Source: Brevundimonas aurantiaca (GTDB lineage Bacteria > Pseudomonadota > Alphaproteobacteria > Caulobacterales > Caulobacteraceae). From it: DNA of 44,351 nucleotides. Position 1 is the first letter of the stretch. Each line of letters begins with the position of its first letter. Under the pieces are notes generated by a model. It was given only the letters and a program-made list of their open reading frames with translations, was not told where the DNA came from and did not search any database. Position numbers and translations under genes: made by a program. Location: assembly GCF_014199955.1 (NCBI RefSeq), contig NZ_JACHOQ010000014.1, positions 1-44,351 on the forward strand, written 5' to 3'. Positions 17,638-27,433 of this stretch are shown here, piece by piece.

Positions 17638-18099
17638 GTGGCCAATCCCGAACTGGGCGCCAAACAGGTTTGCCCGAACTGCCAGGCTAAGTTCTACGAC
17701 CTGAACCGCCGCCCCGCCCACTGCCCCAAATGCGGCACGGACTTCGATCCCGAAGAAGCCCTGAAGCTGCGCAGCCGCCGCGCCCGTCCCGGCTATCCGA
17801 CCGACGACGAGGAGGCCGAGGATCAGGTCAAGGACAAGGCGGCCGACGGCGAAGAGGACGAGGACGAAGAGATCCGCGCCCCGGAAATCGACGAGGAAGG
17901 CCACGAGCCGATCCTGACGCCTGACGACGACGACGATTCCCCCGCCGACGCCGCGGACGAGCCGGGCATGGGTTCGACCGACGGCGACGATGACGACCTG
18001 GGCGACGATGACGACGACTCGGTGCCCTTCATCGAGGACGAAGACGACGACGACCTGGACGACGAAATCGCCAAGCCGTCGCGCGACGACGACGACTGA
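17638..18099 (+). CDS. FYDLN acidic zinc-ribbon-like protein (TIGR02300 family)
   Basis: I choose the GTG at 17638, giving [39 protein letters not shown], with GAAGG nine bases upstream; the earlier GTG at 17593 has no support. The protein has two CxxC pairs (CPNC and CPKC) around the FYDLN motif, then a very acidic Asp/Glu-rich tail of about 90 residues. This is the alphaproteobacterial TIGR02300 family, whose function is unknown. It is divergent from aroA, as often in the Caulobacterales. Confidence 0.9.
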   Translation: MANPELGAKQVCPNCQAKFYDLNRRPAHCPKCGTDFDPEEALKLRSRRARPGYPTDDEEAEDQVKDKAADGEEDEDEEIRAPEIDEEGHEPILTPDDDDDSPADAADEPGMGSTDGDDDDLGDDDDDSVPFIEDEDDDDLDDEIAKPSRDDDD

Positions 18100-18112
18100 T
18101 CTTTTTTGTTGC

Positions 18113-18148
18113 GCCCGCCGTATTTCCCTTTAGGGAGACGCGGCGGGC
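18113..18148. other. GC-rich hairpin after the FYDLN gene
   Basis: GCCCGCCG and CGGCGGGC flank an inner CCCT/AGGG pair. A T-run precedes rather than follows the stem, so it is not a textbook intrinsic terminator for the plus strand. Confidence 0.4.
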
Positions 18149-18189
18149 GGACAGGCTTTCGGACCCTTGCGGTTTGAAATCCCTGCCTT

Positions 18190-18216
18190 TTTTCACATCC
18201 GGAACCGATGTGAAAA
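18190..18216. other. AT-rich palindrome of unknown role
   Basis: TTTTCACATC and GATGTGAAAA form a perfect 10-base inverted repeat with a seven-base spacer. It stands out from its GC-rich surroundings, about 105 bases upstream of the tRNA. It could be an operator or a hairpin. Confidence 0.5.
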
Positions 18217-18320
18217 TAAATGTCGAAACGGGCTTGATCCTAAAAAAGCTCTGACATAGGTTCCGCCGCCTCGCCGGGGGCCATCGCAAGATGAACCGGG
18301 CGAACCAGACCGCAAGGTCC

Positions 18321-18396
<76 letters not shown>

Positions 18397-18402
18397 GTTT
18401 CC

Positions 18403-18436
18403 AAGGGGCCGGCTGCGACGCAGCCGGCCCCTTTTG
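18403..18436 (+). terminator. Intrinsic terminator after tRNA-Ala
   Basis: AAGGGGCCGGCTGC pairs with GCAGCCGGCCCCTT across a three-base loop, followed by TTTT. It lies seven bases beyond the tRNA end. Confidence 0.9.
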
Positions 18437-18508
18437 ATTTTCCGGACCCTGATCGACTCCGCCCGCCCGCCGCAACGGCGTTTACCCTCAGTTGGTAAGT
18501 TGCGGCCT

Positions 18509-20302
18509 ATGTTTCACCGAACGACGCTCAGAACGAGACGGTTAGTGAACATCCAGCATCATGACTTCGCCGTCACGGCCGGTCTCCCCGTCCAACCGAC
18601 AGCCATCATCGACCAGCTCGAAACAGCGCGTGCGCTGATCGAAAGCCGCTTCTCCGACGCCGGGGGCCGGCTGGCGGGGTCGTTGGAAATGGTGGGACGA
18701 CTGATCGAATCCCTGGATCGGCTTGAGGTCACCCTGGACGCCAAATCCGTGTCGGACACGACCCAGGACCTGTTGTCCACGGCCGAGGGACTGAACGCCC
18801 TGCCGGAGGCCCAGCAGGACCGGATCGCCTATTTCGCCAACATCAAGGTCGCCGGCGCCCAGCTTCAGGCCAATATCGAGTCGATGCGCACAACGCTGCG
18901 CTACCTCCGGGCCTTTGCGCTGAACGTCAAGATTACGGCCGGGTCCACCATCCGCGCGTCGGACGAGTTCGCAGGCTTCGCCGAGCGGATGTGCAGCCAG
19001 CTGGACCTGGGCGTCGGCCAGCTGGACGAACTGGCCGATCAGCTGACGGATCTGTCGACCCGCCTGCAACAGGCCCTGGAGTTCGAACAGACCCTGAGCG
19101 GCAAATACGCCGCCCTGATCCCCGCCGTGCCGGACCGGCTGGCGGTCGACGCCCGCGCCATTCAGCAACAGCACACCCAGATCGCCGACGTCGCCCGTTC
19201 GATCGCGGCCATCGCCCGCGACATCCAGACCAAGGTCAGCAAGGCCCTGATGGCCCTTCAGATCGGCGACATCACCCGTCAGCGCATCGAACACGTCCAG
19301 CTGGGTCTGCGCGTCGCCAGCCGCCTGGCGGCCCAGTCGGACCTGGCCGAGGAGGCGCGCGACCGCGCCGAACGTCGGCTGTTGCACATGCTGGCCGCCC
19401 AAATGTGCGACATCGCGGCCGATTTCGAGGCCGAAGCGGTCAAGGTGACCCAGAGCCTGAACGGCATGGCGGCGGACACGGCCCAGATCCTGGCGGTCAA
19501 CGCCCTGGGCGGCCGAGGCGGCAAGGGCGGATTGCGCGAACTGGAAGAGAGCCTGGGACACGCGGGCCTTCTCGTCGGCGACGTGACTGCGGCCATGGCC
19601 AACGCCCACAGGATCAGCAACGAAACCGTCTCGGCGGTCGAGGCCCTGTCGCGCCGGGTCGGCGCCATCCAGGGCGTCAAGCGTGACATCCAGCAGATGG
19701 CCATCAACAGCAGCCTGCGCTCCAACCGCCTGGGCGACATCGGCAAGCCTTTGAGCGTGATCGCCATCGAGCTGAGCAGCCACGCCGGCCAGCTGGAGGA
19801 AGAGGCCGATCTGACGCTCAGCTCCCTGAACGCCCTGGCGGGCGTCGCCAATGACAGGCAGGCGGGCGGCGATCAGGACGGGCGGGTGGACGCCGGTCGC
19901 CTGAACGGGGTGCGCAGCCGTCTGCGCCAGGCCGCCGACGTGGTCGAGCACGACCTGAGCGGCCTCAGCGACCAGGGCGCCGCCACGGCGCGGTCCCTGA
20001 CCGTCGCCGCCGAACAGCTGGGGCTGAAGGCCGACATGGGCGACGCCCTTCACGCCGCCGCCGCCGCCCTGGTCGAGGCCGCAGGGCCCGAGGTGGACGA
20101 CCTGTCCCAGATCGAGGCCGCCCTGGACGAGGCGATGAACGAGATCGGGCGCTGCTATACGATGGCGCGCGAACGGCTGATCCATGCCGAATACGCCGTT
20201 CCCAAGGACGCTGCGCCGGAAGGCGAAGAGGCTCAGGCCGAGACGGCGGCCGTCGAAGCGGCGCCGGCCGAGGCGGACGAGTTCGCCGACCTGCTGTTCT
20301 GA
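18509..20302 (+). CDS. Soluble coiled-coil chemotaxis-like protein with CheZ-like DxxxQ and degenerate receptor tip
   Basis: The protein is about 597 residues from ATG 18509; GTG 18545 is an alternative (585 residues), and no strong ribosome site decides between them. No membrane span is seen and most of it is predicted helical. At residues 251-264 it reads QIGDITRQRIEHV, which fits the DxxxQ pattern of CheZ phosphatases (D254, Q258). At about 395-425, QQMAINSSLRSNRLGDIGKPLSVIAIELSSHA resembles the chemoreceptor hairpin tip, but the usual LNAxIEAARAGE residues are replaced. A C-terminal acidic/Ala-rich tail ends in EFADLLF. It converges on cheB. A role in CheY dephosphorylation or array signalling is inferred only. 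Confidence 0.55.
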   Translation: MFHRTTLRTRRLVNIQHHDFAVTAGLPVQPTAIIDQLETARALIESRFSDAGGRLAGSLEMVGRLIESLDRLEVTLDAKSVSDTTQDLLSTAEGLNALPEAQQDRIAYFANIKVAGAQLQANIESMRTTLRYLRAFALNVKITAGSTIRASDEFAGFAERMCSQLDLGVGQLDELADQLTDLSTRLQQALEFEQTLSGKYAALIPAVPDRLAVDARAIQQQHTQIADVARSIAAIARDIQTKVSKALMALQIGDITRQRIEHVQLGLRVASRLAAQSDLAEEARDRAERRLLHMLAAQMCDIAADFEAEAVKVTQSLNGMAADTAQILAVNALGGRGGKGGLRELEESLGHAGLLVGDVTAAMANAHRISNETVSAVEALSRRVGAIQGVKRDIQQMAINSSLRSNRLGDIGKPLSVIAIELSSHAGQLEEEADLTLSSLNALAGVANDRQAGGDQDGRVDAGRLNGVRSRLRQAADVVEHDLSGLSDQGAATARSLTVAAEQLGLKADMGDALHAAAAALVEAAGPEVDDLSQIEAALDEAMNEIGRCYTMARERLIHAEYAVPKDAAPEGEEAQAETAAVEAAPAEADEFADLLF

Positions 20303-20326
20303 AGATCACGCAGCCCTGAAATGAGA

Positions 20327-20358
20327 ACGCCGCGCCGACGTCTCCGTCGGCGCGGCGT
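20327..20358. terminator. Bidirectional hairpin between convergent genes
   Basis: ACGCCGCGCCGACG and CGTCGGCGCGGCGT form a perfect 14-base stem with a four-base loop, between the coiled-coil gene stop and the cheB stop. Confidence 0.8.
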
Positions 20359-20391
20359 CAACTGTCGAACAGGCCGAAGACCAGGCCCGGT

Positions 20392-21468
20392 TCAGCGCGA
20401 CCGATCGACCGCCATGATTTCGCGCGCGATATGTTCCAGCGCCATGATCTTTTGGGCGGCGCCCCGGGCGATGGCCTCCTTGGGCATGCCGAAGACGATC
20501 GAGCTGGCCTCGTCCTGGGCCACGGTCACGGCGCCGGCCTCCTTCATCTCCAGCAGGCCGCGCGCCCCGTCGTCGCCCATGCCGGTCATGATGACCCCCA
20601 TGGCGTTGCGGCCGGCGGCGCGGGCGGCCGAGCGGAACAGGACGTCCACCGAGGGCCGGTGACGCGACACGGGCGGACCGTCCTTGATCGCCACCTGATA
20701 GCGGGCGCCCTGGCGTTCCAGCAGCATGTGTTTGTCGCCGGGCGCGATCAGAACGTGGCCGCGCAGGACGGGATCGCCGTGCTGGGCCTCCTTGACCTCG
20801 ACCTCGCACAGGCTGTTCAGCCGTTTGGAGAAGGCGGCGGTGAAACCGGCCGGCATGTGCTGGACGATGACGATGCCCGGCGCATTGGCCGGCAGGGCCT
20901 GCAAAACCTCTCGCAGGGCTTCCGTGCCGCCGGTGGAGGCGCCCAGACAGGCGACCATTTCGGTGGTGCGGGCCATGGCCGCGCCGCTGGGCGGCGGCAG
21001 CATGGCGTCGGCCGTCAGCTTGGTGCCGGGATCCAGCGTCCGGGCGGTCGGGCGGCGGGCGCCGACGCGGGCGCGGGCGGCGGCCTTGACCACGTCGCGG
21101 ATTCGATCGCCGCTCTCGGCCAGATGGTCCGCCGCCCCGATGCGCGGCTTCAGGATGATGTCGACGGCGCCGGCTTCGAGCGCCTGCATCAGGGTCTCGG
21201 AGCCCGCCTCGGTCAGGGAGGAGCACATGACCACCGGGATCGGGCGCTGAGACATCAGTTTCCGAAGGAAGGTGATGCCGTCCATGCGCGGCATTTCCAC
21301 ATCCAGGGTGATGACGTCGGGCACGTCCTCGGCGATGCGGCGGGCGGCGACGAAGGGATCGGACGCCACCCCCATGACTTCGATCTGCGGATCCGCCGAC
21401 AGCACGTCCACCAGGGTCTGGCGCACGCTGGCGGAATCGTCGATCACCAGAACACGAACCTTGGGCAT
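20392..21468 (-). CDS. cheB: Chemotaxis protein-glutamate methylesterase CheB
   Basis: The 358-residue protein has a receiver domain (DDS at residues 10-12, phosphoacceptor D56 in [11 protein letters not shown]) and a linker of about 45 residues. A methylesterase domain follows with the catalytic serine in [13 protein letters not shown], histidine in QHMPAGFT and aspartate in GMGDDGARG. It removes methyl groups from receptor glutamates and deamidates glutamines when phosphorylated by CheA. It is the last gene of the che operon, four bases after the cheR stop. Confidence 0.95.
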   Translation of the reverse strand: MPKVRVLVIDDSASVRQTLVDVLSADPQIEVMGVASDPFVAARRIAEDVPDVITLDVEMPRMDGITFLRKLMSQRPIPVVMCSSLTEAGSETLMQALEAGAVDIILKPRIGAADHLAESGDRIRDVVKAAARARVGARRPTARTLDPGTKLTADAMLPPPSGAAMARTTEMVACLGASTGGTEALREVLQALPANAPGIVIVQHMPAGFTAAFSKRLNSLCEVEVKEAQHGDPVLRGHVLIAPGDKHMLLERQGARYQVAIKDGPPVSRHRPSVDVLFRSAARAAGRNAMGVIMTGMGDDGARGLLEMKEAGAVTVAQDEASSIVFGMPKEAIARGAAQKIMALEHIAREIMAVDRSR

Positions 21469-21472
21469 GAGG

Positions 21473-22327
21473 TCAGGTCTTCCGGAAGATGGTGTTGGCG
21501 ACGGTGACCAGCGGCAGTTCGATGCCGGTGATGCTTTCCGAATGGCCGATGAACAGATAGCCGCCGGGCCGCAGACGGGCGCACAGACGGTTCAGAACCT
21601 TAGCCTGGGTCTGTTTGTCGAAATAGATCATGACGTTGCGGCACATGATCATGTCGAAAGGATCGCCGACCGAATAGGCCTCGTCCATCAGGTTCAGCCG
21701 CGCCAGCGACAGCTTGGACCGCAGGGACGGATGAATGCGGCTTTCGCGGCGGCTGGCGTCGCGCGCCCTCATCACCCAGCGCTTCATGTCCGCCGGCACG
21801 GGCGTCAGCATTTCGTCGGGATAGACGCCGCGCAGGGCCGTCTCCAGCACCTCGGTCGACAGATCGGTGCCCAGGATCTGATAGTCCGGCCCGCCCTCTT
21901 CGTCGGCGAACTTCTGCAGGACCATGGCCATCGTATAGGGCTCGGCGCCCGTGGAACAGGCCGCGCTCCAGGCGCGGATGCGACGCTGCCCGGCGGCCTT
22001 GAACTCGGGCAGGACGTGGCTGGCCATATAGTCGAAATGGCGCGGCTCGCGGAAGAAGTCGGTCTTGTTGGTCGTGACCGCGTCGATCAGGAAGACGGAC
22101 TCGGTCTCCAGACCGCCGTCCTTGAACAGATAGTCGCAATAGCGGTCGAAGGTCTCATGGCCGGTGACGCGCAGCCGGCGACGCAGCCGTCCCTCCAGCA
22201 TGGTGCGCTTCGACGAGGGCATCTTGATGCCGCTGTAGTCATAGATGTAGCGCGCCAACCGTTCGAAGTTGCGGGCGCTGATCTGATCAAGCGTGGGGGC
22301 GGACCGTTCTAGCGCCGCTTGGGACAA
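21473..22327 (-). CDS. cheR: Chemotaxis protein methyltransferase CheR
   Basis: I place the start at TTG 22327 ([17 protein letters not shown]), because it follows GAAGAGAG and clears the upstream cheW; the frame runs on but is not family sequence. The 284-residue enzyme has the all-helical CheR N-terminus ([32 protein letters not shown]). The SAM-binding domain follows ([40 protein letters not shown]). It methylates receptor glutamates for adaptation. No TPR extension is present. Confidence 0.94.
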   Translation of the reverse strand: MSQAALERSAPTLDQISARNFERLARYIYDYSGIKMPSSKRTMLEGRLRRRLRVTGHETFDRYCDYLFKDGGLETESVFLIDAVTTNKTDFFREPRHFDYMASHVLPEFKAAGQRRIRAWSAACSTGAEPYTMAMVLQKFADEEGGPDYQILGTDLSTEVLETALRGVYPDEMLTPVPADMKRWVMRARDASRRESRIHPSLRSKLSLARLNLMDEAYSVGDPFDMIMCRNVMIYFDKQTQAKVLNRLCARLRPGGYLFIGHSESITGIELPLVTVANTIFRKT

Positions 22328-22368
22328 GGCGTTTCTCTCTTCTTTTTTATGGGCCGTTCGCGCCGCCC

Positions 22369-22881
22369 TCAGGCGGCGCGTTCGACAGGGGCGAAGGCGG
22401 CGAGATCGGCCGCATCGCCAGTGGTGGACAGGAGGCGAGGCAGGTCGATCAGGACGACGAAGCCGTCGTCGCGCCGCACCACGCCGGAGATATAGTCCGA
22501 GCGCCATTTGACGCCGATGTCGGGCGAGGGCTCGATCTGGTCGGCGGCGAAGCTGGTCACCTCGAACACCCGGTCGGCGACCAGACCCAGGCTCAGGGTC
22601 CGGTCCTCCAGCGGGATGTCCAGGACCAGGATCCGGGTGTTCAGGGTCGGTTCGACCGGCGCCATCCCCAGGCGGATCCGCAGATCCGCCGTGGGAACGC
22701 CCTGGCCGCGCACATCGGTCAGACCCATCAGATAGGCGGGGCTGTTGGGGATGCGCGACGGGGGCTGATAGGTCAGGATCTCCCGCACCAGCCCGACCGG
22801 GGCGGCGAAGACCTCCTCGCCCAGGCCGAAGGTGACGTATTGACCTTCAGCCGCACCCGCTTTTTCCACGGGGCCGGACAT
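22369..22881 (-). CDS. cheW: CheW coupling protein (second copy)
   Basis: The 170-residue CheW-domain protein (YVTFGLGEEVFAAPVGLVREIL, then GLTDVRGQGVPTADLRIRLGM) links receptors to CheA. It starts within TGATG, sharing one base with the stop of the upstream receptor gene, so the two are coupled. The late RRDDGFVVLIDLPRLL strand is intact. Two CheW copies in one operon may load the two receptors or different parts of the array. Confidence 0.92.
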   Translation of the reverse strand: MSGPVEKAGAAEGQYVTFGLGEEVFAAPVGLVREILTYQPPSRIPNSPAYLMGLTDVRGQGVPTADLRIRLGMAPVEPTLNTRILVLDIPLEDRTLSLGLVADRVFEVTSFAADQIEPSPDIGVKWRSDYISGVVRRDDGFVVLIDLPRLLSTTGDAADLAAFAPVERAA

Positions 22882-22950
22882 CAGGCGCTCTCCCGGAAGT
22901 CCATGTCCTCGGCGTCGGCGCCGCCGCTGGTCAGGTCCAGGGCGAAGCCC
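22881..22950. repeat. Receptor 3'-end direct repeat, copy 1 (copy 2 at 24840-24909)
   Basis: The first 70 bases here, which encode the receptor C-terminus on the minus strand, match 24840-24909 exactly. The similarity continues at high level for about 1.1 kb. The copies are direct repeats 1959 bases apart. Confidence 0.9.
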
Positions 22951-24710
22951 TGGGCCCGGGCCTGCTGGGCGTGGACCGGAGACTTGGCCGAAGACGGGGC
23001 CGCCGATTTGGCGACCGGACGGGCGGCGGGCTTGGGCGGCGACTTGAAGGTCGAGGCGCGGGCGGGAGCTCGGGCCGGAGCCCGTCCGCTGCGGCCGCCG
23101 GCCGAGTCGGTGCGGAAGAAGGCGATGGAGGCCTGAAGCTCTTCGGCCTGGGCCGCCAGTTCTTCCGAGGTCGCCGACATCTCTTCCGAGGCGCCCGCAT
23201 TCTGTTGCGTCACCTTGTCGAGCTGCTGAATGGCCTCGTTGATCTGGTTGGCGCCGACGTCCTGTTCGCGGCAGGCGGCGGAGATTTCCGAGACCAGTTC
23301 GGCGGTCTTGCGGATGTCCGGCACCAGGCGCTGCAGCATGTCGCCGGCCTCTTGAGCGGCCTTGACCGTGTCGCCCGAGACCGCGCTGATCTCGGCGGCG
23401 GCCGTCTGGCTGCGTTCGGCCAGTTTGCGCACTTCCGAAGCCACGACCGCGAAGCCCTTGCCGTGTTCCCCGGCGCGGGCGGCCTCGACCGCCGCGTTCA
23501 GGGCCAGCAGATCGGTCTGACGCGCGATCTCCTGCACGATGCCGATCTTGTCGGCGATGGTGCGCATGGCGTCCACCGCGCGGGTCACGGCCTCGCCGCT
23601 CAGTTCGGCGTCCTTGGCCGACTGGCGCGAGATCTTTTCGGTCTGGGCGGCGTTGTCGGCGTTCTGTTTGATGTTGGCAGCCATCTCCTCCATCGAGGCC
23701 GAGGCCTGTTCGGCGGCGGCGGCCTGTTCGGTCGCGCCCTGGCTCATCTGCTCGGAGGTGGCCGACAGTTCCTGGCTGCCCGAGGAGACGTTGTCGGCGG
23801 CCGACAGGGCGTCGGCGACCACGCCGCGCAGGCGTTCCACCATCGACTGCAGCGACAGGCCCAGGGTGTCCTTGTCCGACAGGGGCTTGGGCTGGACCGT
23901 CAGGTCGCCTTGGGCGATCTCGTCGGCCATGGCGGCGGTGGCGCGCAGATTGGCCGTCATGCGATCGACCGTATCGACCAGATCCTTGATCTCGTCATTG
24001 GTCGTGACCTTGATGTCCTGATCCAGGTCGCCGATGGCGACCGCCTCAATGGCCGTGGAGACCTTGCGCAGGCCCAGGGTGACGGTGCGCGAAATCCACA
24101 GGGCGGCGACCACGCCGATGACCAGTCCGGCGACCACCAGGGCGATGAACATCGTCCGGGCTTCGGCGAAGACCTTGTCGCCTTCGACGCTGGCGGCCTT
24201 GCCGCCGTCGACGTTCAGGTTCACGAGCTTCAGCAGGTCGGCCGACATGTCGTCATACAGCGGCTTGCTGGAAAGCATGGCCTGGGCGGCGGCCTCGTTC
24301 TGATTGACGCGCGAGAAGGTCAGCATCCGCTCGCCGTCCCGCAGATAGTTTTCGAACTTGCCGGCGAACTGATTGTAGAGCGCCCGCTCGTCGTCCGAGG
24401 AGATGAGGGTCTCATACTTCGCCCGTTCGCTCTTGATCGTGTCGAGCGTGGCGGCGATGTCCTTTTCGACCTCGGCCATGCGCGCCGGATCGGTCGAGGT
24501 GATGTGGGCGTACTGCTGGGCCCGCAGGTCCGAAGTCGCCGTATTGATGCTGTGGATGGCGTCGATGCTCGGCATCCAGTTTTCGGTGATGACGGTCGAC
24601 TGGTCGTTGACCGCGCTCATCTTCATGACGCCGACGACGCCGAGAATGAGGGAGATCGCCAGGACGGCGGCGAAGGCGCCGGCCAGTTTTGCTTTGATCG
24701 TTAAGCGCAT
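22881..24710 (-). CDS. Methyl-accepting chemotaxis protein with one poly-HAMP-like unit
   Basis: The 609-residue receptor starts at ATG 24710 ([27 protein letters not shown]). It has a first membrane span (about 8-30), a periplasmic four-helix sensor of the 4HB_MCP type ([34 protein letters not shown]), and a second span (about 187-210). A HAMP domain ([25 protein letters not shown]) and one extra 39-residue HAMP-like unit ([21 protein letters not shown]) follow. The signalling domain has tip [38 protein letters not shown]. It ends in [14 protein letters not shown], identical to the other receptor; this tail may bind CheR or CheB. The ligand is unknown. Confidence 0.93.
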   Translation of the reverse strand: MRLTIKAKLAGAFAAVLAISLILGVVGVMKMSAVNDQSTVITENWMPSIDAIHSINTATSDLRAQQYAHITSTDPARMAEVEKDIAATLDTIKSERAKYETLISSDDERALYNQFAGKFENYLRDGERMLTFSRVNQNEAAAQAMLSSKPLYDDMSADLLKLVNLNVDGGKAASVEGDKVFAEARTMFIALVVAGLVIGVVAALWISRTVTLGLRKVSTAIEAVAIGDLDQDIKVTTNDEIKDLVDTVDRMTANLRATAAMADEIAQGDLTVQPKPLSDKDTLGLSLQSMVERLRGVVADALSAADNVSSGSQELSATSEQMSQGATEQAAAAEQASASMEEMAANIKQNADNAAQTEKISRQSAKDAELSGEAVTRAVDAMRTIADKIGIVQEIARQTDLLALNAAVEAARAGEHGKGFAVVASEVRKLAERSQTAAAEISAVSGDTVKAAQEAGDMLQRLVPDIRKTAELVSEISAACREQDVGANQINEAIQQLDKVTQQNAGASEEMSATSEELAAQAEELQASIAFFRTDSAGGRSGRAPARAPARASTFKSPPKPAARPVAKSAAPSSAKSPVHAQQARAQGFALDLTSGGADAEDMDFRESA

Positions 24711-24839
24711 TTCATAGCCCCTTTTTCTGATGTCAGGCCGGTGAAGGTCCGAAGGTGGATGCGGACGACGTTCGTCCGGTCGTGGTTGCAAGGCACAGGC
24801 GCGGATCGCGTGAACCGGGCGAAGGCGATGGGCCTGCCA

Positions 24840-26897
24840 TCAGGCGCTCTCCCGGAAGTCCATGTCCTCGGCGTCGGCGCCGCCGCTGGTCAGGTCCAGG
24901 GCGAAGCCCTTGGCCCGGGCCTGTTGGGCGTGGACCGGGGATTTCGCAGGGGACGCCGACTTGCCGACCGGACGGGCGGCGGACTTGGCGGGCGCCTTGA
25001 AGGTCGAGGTGCGGGCGGGGGCGCGGGCCGGAGCCCGTCCGCCGCGACCGCCGGCCGAGTCGGTGCGGAAGAAGGCGATCGAGGTCTGAAGCTCTTCGGC
25101 CTGGGCCGCCAGTTCTTCCGAGGTGGCCGACATCTCTTCCGAGGCGCCCGCGTTCTGTTGCGTCACCTTGTCCAGCTGCTGGATGGCCTCGTTGATCTGG
25201 CTGGCGCCGACGTCCTGTTCACGGCAGGCGGCGCTGATTTCCGAGACCAGTTCGGCCGTCTTGCGGATGTCCGGCACCAGGCGTTGCAGCATCTCGCCCG
25301 CTTCCTGGGCGGCCTTGACCGTGTCGCCAGAGACCGCGCTGATTTCGGCGGCGGCCGTCTGGCTGCGTTCGGCCAGTTTGCGGACCTCGGAAGCGACGAC
25401 GGCGAAGCCCTTGCCGTGTTCCCCCGCGCGGGCGGCCTCGACCGCCGCGTTCAGGGCCAGCAGGTCGGTCTGGCGCGCGATCTCCTGCACGATGCCGATC
25501 TTGTCGGCGATGGTGCGCATGGCGTCCACGGCGCGGTTGACCGCCTCGCCGCTGGCCTCAGCGTCCCTCGACGACTGACGCGAGATCTTCTCGGTCTGGG
25601 CGGCGTTGTCGGCGTTCTGTTTGATGTTGGCGGCCATCTGCTCCATCGAGGCCGAGGCCTGTTCGGCGGCGGCGGCCTGTTCGGTGGCGCCCTGGCTCAT
25701 CTGTTCGGAGGTGGCCGACAGCTCCTGGCTGCCCGAGGAGACGTTGTCGGCGGCCGACAGGGCGTCGGCGACCACGCCGCGCAGACGCTCCACCATCGAC
25801 TGCAGCGACAGGCCCAGGGTGTCCTTGTCCGACAAGGGCTTGGGCTGGACCGTCAGATCGCCCTGGGCGATCTCGTCGGCGATGGCCGCCGTCGTGCGCA
25901 GGTTCAGCGTCATCCGTTGCAGGGCCTGGCCCAGGATGTCCTTGTCCGACAGGGGCTTGGGCTCGACGCTCAGGTCGCCCACGGCGATCTGATCGGCCAT
26001 GGCGGCGGTGGCGCGCAGGTTCCGGGTCATGCCTTGCAGCGACAGACCCAGGGTGTCCTTGTCCGACAGGGGCTTGGGCTCGACGCTCAGGTCGCCCATG
26101 GCGATCTGATCGGCCATGGCGGCCGTGGCCCGCAGATTGTCGGTCATGGTGTTGAACACCTCGACCAGATCCTTGATCTCATCGTTCGACTTAATTTCGA
26201 TCCGCTGATCCAGATCGCCGATGGCGACGGCGTCGGCGACCGTCATCAGACGGCTGAGGCCGGCGCTGACGCCCAGGGCGATCCACAGGGCGAAGGCGAC
26301 GGCCATGGCCAGGGCCGCGATCGTCAGACCGATGACCAGGTTGCGGGTTTCGGCGTATTGCGCCTTGGCGTCCTCGTCCGCCTTGACCATGGCGGCCTCA
26401 TTGCGCGTGACGATCTTGTCGAAAATTTCGCTCATCTCGACCGCGATCTCGCGGCCTTCACCATTGGACAGGGCCACGGCCTGGCTGTTCTGGCCGGCGC
26501 GGACCAGATCGGCCATGCGGCCTTCCATAGCGCCCATTTGCGCCAAAAGAGTTTTCAGCCTCTGCCAATCGGGCTTGTTGGCCTCAGCCGCCTTTTCCTC
26601 GCCGACGGCGAGAAGCTCGGCCATCGACTTGCGCGCCGCATCGCCCGCCTCGACATGCCGGCGCATCTCTTCCGTGGTTGTGGAAAGGATCAGGTTCTTT
26701 TCGGCCCGGATCGATTCCAGCAGACGGATATTGGCCGACTGCGACGTCTCCAGCCGTTTGGCCGGACCCGAGATCACCTCATGCATTGTCTCATCGAGCC
26801 GCCCCAGGCTGTGCATCCCCAGAACGGCCACGCCGATAAGCAGGGCGATCATCAGTCCGAAGCCGGCGGCCAGTTTGGCCTTGATGGTGAAGCGCAT
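24840..26897 (-). CDS. Methyl-accepting chemotaxis protein with three poly-HAMP-like units
   Basis: The 685-residue receptor starts at ATG 26897. It has a first membrane span near residues 8-30, a helical sensor ([38 protein letters not shown]), and a second span near 188-210. A HAMP domain ([27 protein letters not shown]) follows. Three 39-residue units at 254-292, 293-331 and 332-370 share [24 protein letters not shown]. The signalling domain and C-terminal tail are almost identical to the neighbour's. The sensor halves differ, so the two receptors probably detect different cues but feed one array. It lies 129 bases upstream of the second receptor gene. Confidence 0.93.
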   Translation of the reverse strand: MRFTIKAKLAAGFGLMIALLIGVAVLGMHSLGRLDETMHEVISGPAKRLETSQSANIRLLESIRAEKNLILSTTTEEMRRHVEAGDAARKSMAELLAVGEEKAAEANKPDWQRLKTLLAQMGAMEGRMADLVRAGQNSQAVALSNGEGREIAVEMSEIFDKIVTRNEAAMVKADEDAKAQYAETRNLVIGLTIAALAMAVAFALWIALGVSAGLSRLMTVADAVAIGDLDQRIEIKSNDEIKDLVEVFNTMTDNLRATAAMADQIAMGDLSVEPKPLSDKDTLGLSLQGMTRNLRATAAMADQIAVGDLSVEPKPLSDKDILGQALQRMTLNLRTTAAIADEIAQGDLTVQPKPLSDKDTLGLSLQSMVERLRGVVADALSAADNVSSGSQELSATSEQMSQGATEQAAAAEQASASMEQMAANIKQNADNAAQTEKISRQSSRDAEASGEAVNRAVDAMRTIADKIGIVQEIARQTDLLALNAAVEAARAGEHGKGFAVVASEVRKLAERSQTAAAEISAVSGDTVKAAQEAGEMLQRLVPDIRKTAELVSEISAACREQDVGASQINEAIQQLDKVTQQNAGASEEMSATSEELAAQAEELQTSIAFFRTDSAGGRGGRAPARAPARTSTFKAPAKSAARPVGKSASPAKSPVHAQQARAKGFALDLTSGGADAEDMDFRESA
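25788..26138 (-). repeat. Three tandem 117-bp HAMP-unit repeats
   Basis: Three consecutive 39-codon units encode near-identical residues in the second receptor; only one equivalent unit exists in the first. Recombination between units could change copy number. Confidence 0.85.
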
Positions 26898-26920
26898 GGC
26901 GGGAGTCCTTTCTGGACCGG

Positions 26921-27433
26921 TCAATGACGGGTGGCGGACGCGGTCGACTGGCGAGCGTCGTGCTGTTGGTTGAAGAGGGTCTGGAGGGCGGGAACGACGA
27001 TGAATTCGCCGTCGCGCTTGACCAGGCATTGGATGAACTCGGGCCGCCAGCGCATGCCGACGCTGGGCGGGGCCTCGGCGTCGGCGCGGGCCAGGGTGGT
27101 GACCTCATGGACCTTGTCGGTGCGCAGGCCGACCAGGGTCGGCTCTCCGTCCAGATCGATCTCGATGACCACGATGCGGCTGTCGATGGTGGGCTCGCCC
27201 CGCTCCATGGCGAAGGCGACGCGCAGATCCGACAAGGGAATGACCTTGCCGCGGAAGTTGATCACGGCGCCGGCGAAGGCGCCGGCCCCCGGCACCACCG
27301 TCTCGGGCGCCAGGTCCATGATCTCCTGCACCGCGACGGCCTCCAGGGCGAACAGTTCGCCGTTCAGCTCGAAGGTCAGGACCTCCATCTGCTCCGCGCC
27401 GGTCCAGCCGGTGGTTTCAGCCGTCTCGCTCAT
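26921..27433 (-). CDS. cheW: CheW coupling protein (first copy)
   Basis: The 170-residue CheW domain ([25 protein letters not shown], then [18 protein letters not shown]) is complete. Its start overlaps the cheA stop by four bases and its stop lies 23 bases before the receptor gene. It bridges CheA P5 and the receptor tips. The C-terminal [16 protein letters not shown] extension is short and not conserved in the other copy. Confidence 0.92.
   Translation of the reverse strand: MSETAETTGWTGAEQMEVLTFELNGELFALEAVAVQEIMDLAPETVVPGAGAFAGAVINFRGKVIPLSDLRVAFAMERGEPTIDSRIVVIEIDLDGEPTLVGLRTDKVHEVTTLARADAEAPPSVGMRWRPEFIQCLVKRDGEFIVVPALQTLFNQQHDARQSTASATRH

Noticed and set aside
17514..17663. Longer aroA start
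   Set aside because: The extra 50 residues are not family sequence and overlap the divergent control region.
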